NCBI RefSeq assembly: GCF_001905845.1
Contig: NZ_LIVZ01000001.1
Span: 310,001 to 374,000 of the forward strand
DNA length: 64,000 bases
Direction of reading: 5' to 3'
Source: Streptomyces sp. TSRI0107
GTDB lineage: Bacteria; Actinomycetota; Actinomycetes; Streptomycetales; Streptomycetaceae
Below the pieces are notes generated by a model that saw only the letters and a list, made by a program, of their open reading frames with translations, did not search any database and was not told the origin of the DNA. Shown here piece after piece: positions 44,650-51,220 of this stretch; positions within the stretch are counted from its first letter, which is position 1, and the number at the start of each line of letters is the position of its first letter. The translations under genes were made by a program, and so were the position numbers.

Positions 44650-44682
44650 CGGGCCGATTCCGCCCCACCGGGAATCGGCCCG
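44650..44682 (+). terminator. Terminator after the small secreted protein gene
   Basis: Perfect 12-bp stem (44650-44661 with 44671-44682), 9-nt loop. Confidence 0.9.
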
Positions 44683-44803
44683 CTTCGGTCTGTTCGAGCG
44701 GAATCCGGGACCGTCCCTCGTTCGTGTGGAGAGCACAGCGGCCGTCGCCCGCTCGGGTGAGAAGGCGTCCGGGCCGGTTCCGGTACGCCGATAAGGTCGC
44801 GCG

Positions 44804-45301
44804 GTGACCTCAACCCCCAACGAAACCCGCCCCTTCCGCGCCATGGACATGGGCACCCTCGTCGTCATGGCCTGGAGCGGCGAGGCCCCCGGCGGCGACA
44901 TGCCGTACCTCCTCGCCTACACCCTCGGGGACGGCCCCGACGGCCCCGAGGCCGCCTCCGCCGCCGTCGCGCGCATGCTGAACGACAACGGCCTCCCCGT
45001 CGGCGGCGACCTCGTCGACGGCGCCTCGAAGCCCGGCCTGCCGGTCGGCCTGCTCGTCGAGGCCGGCCAGGCCGTCGTCAACATGCCGCACCTCAACGCG
45101 CAGTGCACCCCGCCCCCGGAGTGGCTCGCGGCCGTCGGCGAACGCGGCTTCGCCTACTTCGTGTTCACCACCCGCCCCTGGCCGGAGGCCCAGCCCGGGA
45201 AGCCGGTCGACCCCGAGGCCCTGGCCGCGTTCGCGGGCGCCGACGAGACCCTGGACGCCGCCGCGCACGTGGTCCTCCCGGTCCGCAGCCTGCGCTCCTG
45301 A
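44804..45301 (+). CDS. DUF5949 family protein
   Basis: 165 aa, no signal peptide. Recognisable segments are MDMGTLVVMAWSGEAPGGDM, YLLAYTLGDGPDGPEAASAA and ERGFAYFVFTTRPWPEAQPG; I attribute it to DUF5949, a Streptomyces-restricted family of unknown function. Start GTG 44804. Its stop shares one base with the VKOR start (TGATG), so both proteins are probably needed together. Confidence 0.75.
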   Translation: MTSTPNETRPFRAMDMGTLVVMAWSGEAPGGDMPYLLAYTLGDGPDGPEAASAAVARMLNDNGLPVGGDLVDGASKPGLPVGLLVEAGQAVVNMPHLNAQCTPPPEWLAAVGERGFAYFVFTTRPWPEAQPGKPVDPEALAAFAGADETLDAAAHVVLPVRSLRS

Positions 45302-45918
45302 TGGCGGCCGCCGCCGGACGGCACGCCCACCCGGCGGTGCCGGCCGTGGGCGGGGGCCGCGGATTCGCGCTGCTGCTGGTGCTCACCGGGGCGGCCGGGC
45401 TGCTGGCCTCCTGGGTCATCACCCTCGACAAGTTCAAGCTGCTGGAGGACCCGGACTTCACCCCCGCGTGCAGCCTGAACCCGGTGGTGTCCTGCGGCAG
45501 CGTCATGGAGAGCGACCAGGCCTCCGCCTTCGGGTTCCCCAACCCGATGCTGGGCCTGGCCGCCTACGCCGTCGTCGTCTGCGTCGGCATGAGCCTGCTG
45601 GCGGGCGCGGCCTTCCCCCGCTGGTACTGGTTGACCTTCGACGCCGGCTGCCTGTTCGGCGTCGGCTTCGTGTCCTGGCTCCAGTTCGAGTCGCTGTACC
45701 GGATCAACGCGCTGTGCCTGTGGTGCGCCCTCGCGTGGCTCGCGACCGTCGTCCTGTTCTGGTACGTCACCTCCTTCGCCGTACGCCACGGCTTCCTGCC
45801 CGCGCCCGACGGGCTGCGCTCGTTCCTCACCGACTTCACCTGGGTGCTGCCGCTCGCGCACCTCGGCGTGATCGGCATGCTGATCCTCACCCGCTGGTGG
45901 GACTTCTGGACGAGCTGA
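45301..45918 (+). CDS. Vitamin K epoxide reductase (VKOR) family thiol oxidase
   Basis: 205-aa membrane protein with about five hydrophobic helices. Outer-loop cysteines in TPACSLNPVVSCGSVMESDQ and the active CxxC in INALCLWCALAWLATVV, with the conserved Ser of the quinone site, are those of bacterial VKOR. These enzymes reoxidise DsbA-like proteins with quinones and so drive disulfide formation outside the membrane. Coupled to the DUF5949 gene and embedded among cysteine-paired chaplin genes. Confidence 0.92.
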   Translation: MAAAAGRHAHPAVPAVGGGRGFALLLVLTGAAGLLASWVITLDKFKLLEDPDFTPACSLNPVVSCGSVMESDQASAFGFPNPMLGLAAYAVVVCVGMSLLAGAAFPRWYWLTFDAGCLFGVGFVSWLQFESLYRINALCLWCALAWLATVVLFWYVTSFAVRHGFLPAPDGLRSFLTDFTWVLPLAHLGVIGMLILTRWWDFWTS

Positions 45919-46046
45919 CTGTGCGGACGTAGTACTACTGCGGCACCCGGGGGAATTCCGCGCGAGTGCCGCACTCGGGACGCTTCCCGGGCTCGTTGGG
46001 GGTACGGACGCCCAGCCCCCGACTCCTGAAAGGGACCGTTCCTGAG

Positions 46047-46562
46047 ATGAAGCCGACCACCCGAGGAACCCTTGCCGCCGTCGTCACCGGCGTCGCGGCC
46101 GCCGTCGGAGCCGCCGCCTCCCCCGCGGTCGCGGCCGACACGGTCCCCGTGCCCGTGCCGCTGAACGGGGCCGAGAAGTCCCTCGGCATGGAGCTGCCCG
46201 AGATCGGCGCCGAGCTGCCCCTGCCGAAGCCGGGCAGCCCCGAGGGCCCGCGGTACGTCGAGGGCCGGCTCGTCCCGGACCGGGCGGTCCCGCAGCTGCC
46301 GGTGCGCGGCGGGCTGCCCGGCGCGGACGTACGGGCGCCGCTGCCGCGCCTCCTCGGCGACGACTTCGACCACGTCGGCGTCCACGCCCCCGCCTCCGAC
46401 CTGCGCACCCTCGGCCCCGGCCTGGCCGTGGACGCCCCGCTCACCCCGCCCAACCCCGACAACTACGGACTGCCCGGCCTGAAGCCGCCGCAGGCGGGCG
46501 TGGTCACGCCGGTGCTGCAGACCGTGCCCGGCGCCGAGCTGGGCACGGGACCGGGACTGTAA
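46047..46562 (+). CDS. Secreted Pro/Leu-rich protein of unknown function
   Basis: 171 aa. Signal MKPTTRGTLAAVVTGVAAAV with cleavage after AVA; the mature part is rich in Pro, Leu and Gly with motif-like repeats (LPEIGAELPLPKPGSPEGPR, LPVRGGLPGADVRAPLPRLL) and lacks cysteine. GAAAGGGACC lies upstream of ATG 46047. Monocistronic, ended by a hairpin. Not recognised; located between VKOR and tyrosinase in the surface-layer island. Confidence 0.8.
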   Translation: MKPTTRGTLAAVVTGVAAAVGAAASPAVAADTVPVPVPLNGAEKSLGMELPEIGAELPLPKPGSPEGPRYVEGRLVPDRAVPQLPVRGGLPGADVRAPLPRLLGDDFDHVGVHAPASDLRTLGPGLAVDAPLTPPNPDNYGLPGLKPPQAGVVTPVLQTVPGAELGTGPGL

Positions 46563-46579
46563 GGACGGCCCCGCCTCGT

Positions 46580-46628
46580 CGAAGGGCCACGGGCCCGGGA
46601 GCCGCACACCGGCCGCCCGGGCCCTTCG
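46580..46628 (+). terminator. Terminator before melC1
   Basis: Outer stem CGAAGGGCC / GGCCCTTCG (46580-46588, 46620-46628) with further pairing inside. Confidence 0.8.
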
Positions 46629-46718
46629 GCTGTCCGGGGGGTAGCGGCCACGGACAGTGACCGTGGGGGCGGGCGGGCGGTTAGTCCCGTACGGACAACC
46701 GAACCGTACGAGGAGCAC

Positions 46719-47327
46719 ATGATGGCCGTCAGCGTCGGCGCAGCCGCGGTGAACATGGAGAACGAGCCAGGGAGAGCGGCGGGAACGCCCGACCCGCCGG
46801 CGGGAACGCCGGACCCGCCAGCGGGGCGCGGCACCCGCCGCGACCTGGCGCGCGGCATGTTCGCCGCGGCCGTCGCCCTCACGATCGCGCCGCTGGTCGT
46901 GGCGTCCCGGCCGGCCCGCCGGGAGGACCCGCAGAACCCGCAGGACCCGCAGAACCCGCAGGACCCGCCCGCGGACGTCGCCTTCGACGAGATCTACCGG
47001 GGCCGGCGCATCCGCGGCCTGCGCGCGCCCGGCGCGGTCCCGGCCTCCGCCGCGGGCCGCGTCTTCGGCACGGACGGGTGGCACGTCACCGTCGACGGCC
47101 ACCCGCTGCACCTGATGCGCCGCGCCGACGGCGGCTGGCTGACGATGGTCGACCACTACCGCTCGTACCCGACCCCCCTGGAAGCCGCCCGCGCGGCCGT
47201 CGACGAACTGGGCCCGGGACAGAGCCTGGGAACGCCGGACGCGGACACGGCGAGCGGGGAGGGAACCCACGAGGGAACCCATGAAGGAACCCGGGGACAG
47301 GGGGGCCACCATGGTGTACACCCGTAA
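46719..47327 (+). CDS. melC1: Tyrosinase cofactor / apotyrosinase chaperone
   Basis: 202-aa MelC1. A twin-arginine-like signal (RGTRRDLARGMFAAAVALTI) is preceded by an unusual 40-residue N-terminal extension with a repeated GTPDPPA. After a DPQN repeat the MelC1 core is visible: FDEIYRGRRIRGL, GWHVTVDGHPLHLMRRADGG, VDHYRSYPTPLEAARAAVDE. MelC1 binds MelC2, delivers copper and carries it through the Tat pathway. AGGAG precedes tandem ATGs at 46719/46722. The C-terminal tail repeats GTHE and ends His-rich (GGHHGVHP); the gene overlaps melC2 by 17 bp. Confidence 0.92.
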   Translation: MMAVSVGAAAVNMENEPGRAAGTPDPPAGTPDPPAGRGTRRDLARGMFAAAVALTIAPLVVASRPARREDPQNPQDPQNPQDPPADVAFDEIYRGRRIRGLRAPGAVPASAAGRVFGTDGWHVTVDGHPLHLMRRADGGWLTMVDHYRSYPTPLEAARAAVDELGPGQSLGTPDADTASGEGTHEGTHEGTRGQGGHHGVHP

Positions 47328-48177
47328 GGACGTCAGCACCCTCACCGCCACCGAGCGACGGCGTTTCGTCAAGGCGCTGCTGGAGCTCAAACGCCGTGGC
47401 GAGTACGACGAGTTCGTGCGCACGCACATCGAGTACTACGTCGCCGACGGCGAGAACGGACTGCGGACGGCGCACATGGCGCCCTCCTTCCTGCCCTGGC
47501 ACCGCCAGTTCCTGCTGGAGCTGGAGAAGGCGCTGCGCCGCATCGACTCGTCGGTGTCCGTGCCGTACTGGGACTGGACCCGCGACCGCACCACGACCTC
47601 CGTGCCGTGGACCAAGGACCTGCTGGGCGGCAACGGACGCCCCTCCGACCGGCAGGTGACGACCGGCCCGTTCGCCTACGCGGAGGGTAACTGGACGCTC
47701 AAGGTCGGTGTCACCAACGGCAAGTTCCTGACCCGGGACCTCGGCCGGGCCCGGGACCCCCTCCAACTGCCCACCGCCGGCGAGCTGCAGTGGGCGCTGA
47801 AGGATCCCGTCTACGACGTCGCTCCCTGGGACTCGACGGTCACCCAGGGCTTCCGCAACAAACTGGAGGGCTGGGGCACCGGACGCGGCAGCGCCTCCTG
47901 GCGCAACCACAACCTGGTGCACCGGTGGGTCGGCGGCGCGATGGTCAGCGGCGCGTCCGTCAACGACCCGGTGTTCTGGCTGCACCACGCCTTCGTCGAC
48001 CTGGTGTGGTCCCGCTGGCAGCAACGCCACCGGGACGACCGGTACCGCCCGGTGAAACAGCCGGCCGCGGGCGACCCCCAGCGGGGACGCGTCGTGGCAC
48101 GGCACGAGAAGCTGCCGCCGTGGGACGTGACGCCGGACGAGCTGGACGATCACGGGAGCATCTACCGGTACGCGTAA
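47311..48177 (+). CDS. melC2: Tyrosinase
   Basis: 288-aa type 3 copper enzyme oxidising tyrosine to melanin precursors. CuA ligands: FVRTHIEYY, TAHMAPSFLPWHRQFLLELE; CuB ligands: RNHNLVHRWVGG and DPVFWLHHAFVDLVWSRWQ. No own signal peptide; export depends on MelC1. ATG 47311 is preceded by AGGGGGG 6 nt upstream and lies inside the melC1 3' end (17-bp overlap). In S. coelicolor the homologous pair is the extracellular MelC or MelD system. Confidence 0.95.
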   Translation: MVYTRKDVSTLTATERRRFVKALLELKRRGEYDEFVRTHIEYYVADGENGLRTAHMAPSFLPWHRQFLLELEKALRRIDSSVSVPYWDWTRDRTTTSVPWTKDLLGGNGRPSDRQVTTGPFAYAEGNWTLKVGVTNGKFLTRDLGRARDPLQLPTAGELQWALKDPVYDVAPWDSTVTQGFRNKLEGWGTGRGSASWRNHNLVHRWVGGAMVSGASVNDPVFWLHHAFVDLVWSRWQQRHRDDRYRPVKQPAAGDPQRGRVVARHEKLPPWDVTPDELDDHGSIYRYA

Positions 48178-48220
48178 CCGTGTGCGCGGGGGCGGGTGGC
48201 GGCCCGTGGCGGACATGGGA

Positions 48221-48249
48221 GAGCCCCGGCGCTCGGGGTGCCGGGGCTC
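48221..48249. terminator. Bidirectional terminator between melC2 and chaplin gene
   Basis: Perfect 10-bp stem GAGCCCCGGC / GCCGGGGCTC with 9-nt loop between convergent genes. Confidence 0.88.
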
Positions 48250-48264
48250 CTCTCGGGTGGGGCG

Positions 48265-48588
48265 TCAGTGGCCGTAGCCGTGGCCGCCCCCGTGACCCTT
48301 GCCGTCGTCGTGACCCTTGCCGTCGTCGTGGCCCTTGCCCTTGTGGTCGCTGTGGTTGAGGCAGGTGTTGCCGAAGGCCGGGTTCAGCAGACCGATCACG
48401 TCGACGGTGTTCCCGCACAGGTTGATCGGGATGTTCAGCGGCACCTGAGCGACGTTGCCCGACACCGCGCCGGGCGAGTGGACGGCCGCGCCCTGGGCCC
48501 CCGCGTCCGCCACGGCGAGACCGGCCCCGCCAAGGACCACGGCGCCCGTACCGAGGGCGACTCCGGCTGCCTTCGTGATGCGCGACAT
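48265..48588 (-). CDS. chpG: Chaplin with histidine-rich C-terminal tail (ChpG-like position)
   Basis: 107 aa: signal MSRITKAAGVALGTGAVVLG, chaplin domain HSPGAVSGNVAQVPLNIPIN and LCGNTVDVIGLLNPAFGNTC with both cysteines. Ordinary short chaplins end about here (NTCLNH); this one continues with some 27 residues made of His, Gly, Lys and Asp, including KGHDDG twice and GHGGGHGYGH. The tail resembles a metal-binding segment. ATG 48588 has GGAGAA upstream. It is convergent with melC2. Assigned to chpG by position only. Confidence 0.92.
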   Translation of the reverse strand: MSRITKAAGVALGTGAVVLGGAGLAVADAGAQGAAVHSPGAVSGNVAQVPLNIPINLCGNTVDVIGLLNPAFGNTCLNHSDHKGKGHDDGKGHDDGKGHGGGHGYGH

Positions 48589-48837
48589 CACGTTCTCCTT
48601 AAGACTCGTTGATCGCGACGACAGTTGGAGCCGCCGCACTCCCCGTTCAACGCGACGGATCATGCCGGGTCACGCCGATCCGCCATGGATCACCCATCCT
48701 TCTCAGAAGGGCACAAACGGCGGCGCGCACGCGGGGAGCGCATACGGGGCGCGCAAACGACAGCGCATACGAAGCGAGCGGGGTTCGCACGCCCTGGACG
48801 GGCACTGCGAACGAGACGATGGGGCACAGGAGTGGCG

Positions 48838-49062
48838 TCAGGCAGGCCGAGGCACGATGCTCACCGCGCGATAGTCGTACCCGTCCTGTTTGAAGCCGGG
48901 GGCTTCCCACGTGAGGTCGACCCGCTGCCCGGGCGACAGCGTGCGGAAACCGGGCGCCTGGATGTCGGAGTAGTGGCCGAAACAGCCGCCGGGGGTCTCT
49001 GGGGAGTCGAGTACGCCCCACCCTTCCTCGTCGTACCACTCGCGGACGGTCGCAGTCACCAT
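48838..49062 (-). CDS. Cold-shock-domain-like small protein
   Basis: 74 aa starting MVTATVREWYDEEGWGVLDS, which aligns with the RNA-binding first strands of cold-shock proteins (VKWFN...GFGFI), followed by GGCFGHYSDI and LSPGQRVDLTWEAPG. The aromatic RNP1 residues are altered (WGVL for FGFI) and a cysteine is inserted, so it is a divergent member. ATG 49062 begins the domain. Likely single-strand RNA or DNA binding. Confidence 0.75.
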   Translation of the reverse strand: MVTATVREWYDEEGWGVLDSPETPGGCFGHYSDIQAPGFRTLSPGQRVDLTWEAPGFKQDGYDYRAVSIVPRPA

Positions 49063-49219
49063 GCGCGGGACTCTACGGGTAACAACTCGGCCAAGCCCTC
49101 TCGGGGTGAGGGCGGAGACTGGGCGGCGCCCCGGCGACCCGGTGATCTCCCGCAGTGTGTCGAGTGTCACCCCGCCCTGAGCGGCAAAAACGCCCTCCCG
49201 AGGGGAGGGCGGAGACTGG

Positions 49220-49292
49220 CGCCCCCGGCAGGACTCGAACCTGCGGCCAAGCGCTTAGAAGGCGCCTGCTCTATCCACTGAGCTACGGGGGC
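49220..49292 (-). tRNA. tRNA-Arg (anticodon TCT)
   Basis: 73-nt cloverleaf on the minus strand: acceptor GCCCCCG/CGGGGGC, D-arm AGCTCAGTGGATAGAGC, anticodon loop CTTCTAA (anticodon TCT, reads AGA), T-arm with GGTTCGAGTCC. CCA is not encoded. It reads a codon that is rare in GC-rich Streptomyces genes. Confidence 0.96.
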
Positions 49293-49612
49293 CGGTGTGG
49301 TGGCCTCTGTCGTGGTGCCCGGGTGCGGGCTGATCCGTGACGTTGCCGGGGACAAGGATAGGGCTCCCGGATCCTTGACCCTGTTGCTTCGCCTCCGTGG
49401 CTCAATGTGGAGGTTCGGTGAAGCGGTCCTGATAATCGCAGGCAGGTACGAATCGTGCATCGCTTTTGACGCATCGCGCACCGGGTGTTGTGCACTCGTT
49501 ATGCCTCAGTCACCTCCGTGTCCCAGTCGTCCCTTCCGTCCCTTGTGTCCTGTCGGCGCGCAGACATGCTCATATGCTTCAGAAATCCCATAAAATTGGG
49601 CATTCTTCGCAT
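49293..49612. other. Gap between tRNA-Arg and dynA
   Basis: 320 bp holding the tRNA promoter region (leftward) and the dynA upstream region (rightward). The last 60 bp are AT-rich for this genome and include TAAAAT (49591-49596), a possible -10 that would give a very short dynA leader. No operator is recognised. Confidence 0.4.
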
Positions 49613-51217
49613 GTGGTGACCTTGGACGTACGGCCTCAGCTGCTCGACGCACTCTCCACGCTGCGCGACCGCGTCGCCGCCGCACGCTTCCCGCTGCCCC
49701 TGTCGGGGGCTCCACGCGCGCGTGCCAACCGCGACGAACTGCTCGCCCAGCTCGACGACTACTTGGTGCCCCGGTTGAGACAGCCCGAAGCGCCGGTACT
49801 GGCCGTAGTGGGCGGCTCCACCGGCGCCGGGAAGTCGACACTCGTCAACTCGCTGGTCGGACGTCGGGTCAGCGAGGCGGGCGTACTGCGGCCGACGACG
49901 CGGACACCGGTGCTGGTCTGCAACCCGGAGGACCACCACTGGTTCAGCGGGATGCGCGTGCTCCCCGACCTCACGCGCGTCTGGGTGCCCCAACAGGAGT
50001 CCGGTGACGAGCTGCTGCTCCCCGGCGAGAACCCCACGCGCGTACTGCGCATCGAGACCACCGAGACCCTGCCGCCCGGCCTCGCCCTCCTCGACGCGCC
50101 CGACATCGACTCGCTGGTCGCCGACAACCGCGTCCTCGCCGCCGAGCTGATCTGCGCCGCCGACATCTGGATCATGGTCACCACGGCGGCCCGGTACGCC
50201 GACGCCGTCCCCTGGCATCTGCTGCGCACCGCCAAGGAGTACGACGTCACGCTGGTGACCGTCCTCGACCGCGTACCGCACCAGGTCGTGTCCGAGGTCT
50301 CCCGGCAGTACGGCGCCCTCCTCACCAAGGCCGGCCTCGGCCACGTGCCCCGGTTCACGGTGCCCGAGTTGCCCGAGTCGGCCGGGGGTGGCGGGCTGCT
50401 GCCGGTCACCGCCGTCGCACCACTGCGCACCTGGCTCATTCACCAGGCCCAGGACCCCGCCGCCCGGCAGCACACCCTGGCCCGCACCGCGCACGGCGTC
50501 CTGAACTCCCTCAAGTCCCGGATGCCCGAACTGGCCAGCGCCGCCGCCGCCCAGTACGCCGCCGCCCTCCGCCTCACCGCCGCCGTCGACACCGCCTACG
50601 ACAGCGAGTACGCGCGCGTGCGCGGACGGCTCCAGGCGGGGGCCGTCCTCGCCGGGGACGCCCTCAAGCGCTGGCGGGCCTTCCCGCTGGACTGCACCCC
50701 CAAAGAGCTGCTGGACGCGCTCGTGGAGAGCCTCGGCGACCTTCTGCTGTGCGCCGTCACCGCGGCCGACGAGCGCGTCGACGACGCCTGGCGGCTCGAG
50801 CCCGCGGCCGGCGCCCCCGAGCTGGCGGACGACGCCGAACCACACCACGCGGGGCACCGGATCGGGCTGGCCGTACGGCGGTGGCGGCGGGAGCTGGAGG
50901 AGTACGCCGAGGAGGAGGTGCGCCACTTGGAACGGAGCGTCGCGCCCGACCCCGAGATGATCGCCGCACTCGTCGCCACCGTGCTGCTCGGCGGGCGGCG
51001 CGCCAGGTCGGCGGGGGAGGGGCTCGCCGAGCGGATCGGCGCACACGGGGCGCTGCGGCTGCGTGACCGGGGCGGCCGGCTCCTCGCCGAGCACCTGGAT
51101 CGCGTGATCCAAACCGAACGCGAGCGCCGACTCGCCCCGCTCGACGCCCTCGACGTCCATCCCGAACCCCAGGCCGCACTCATCGCCGCGCTGTCCGTAT
51201 TGCAGAAGGAGAGGTGA
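49613..51217 (+). CDS. dynA: Dynamin-like GTPase DynA
   Basis: 534-aa GTPase: P-loop [10 protein letters not shown] (about residues 67-76), switch threonines in [21 protein letters not shown] in place of DxxG, and a G4-like TVLDRVP; the rest is helical. With the next gene it matches the DynA/DynB pair known from S. venezuelae, which stabilise Z-rings at sporulation septa; DynA is the partner without membrane segments. The GTG pair at 49613/49616 is the preferred start, though no clear ribosome site precedes it; ATG 49574 is an alternative. Confidence 0.85.
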   Translation: MVTLDVRPQLLDALSTLRDRVAAARFPLPLSGAPRARANRDELLAQLDDYLVPRLRQPEAPVLAVVGGSTGAGKSTLVNSLVGRRVSEAGVLRPTTRTPVLVCNPEDHHWFSGMRVLPDLTRVWVPQQESGDELLLPGENPTRVLRIETTETLPPGLALLDAPDIDSLVADNRVLAAELICAADIWIMVTTAARYADAVPWHLLRTAKEYDVTLVTVLDRVPHQVVSEVSRQYGALLTKAGLGHVPRFTVPELPESAGGGGLLPVTAVAPLRTWLIHQAQDPAARQHTLARTAHGVLNSLKSRMPELASAAAAQYAAALRLTAAVDTAYDSEYARVRGRLQAGAVLAGDALKRWRAFPLDCTPKELLDALVESLGDLLLCAVTAADERVDDAWRLEPAAGAPELADDAEPHHAGHRIGLAVRRWRRELEEYAEEEVRHLERSVAPDPEMIAALVATVLLGGRRARSAGEGLAERIGAHGALRLRDRGGRLLAEHLDRVIQTERERRLAPLDALDVHPEPQAALIAALSVLQKER

Positions 51218-51220
51218 CCG

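Noticed and set aside
48609..49281. Plus-strand frames between the chaplin and tRNA genes
   Set aside because: They run through the cold-shock-like gene and the tRNA in the wrong direction and have arbitrary composition.
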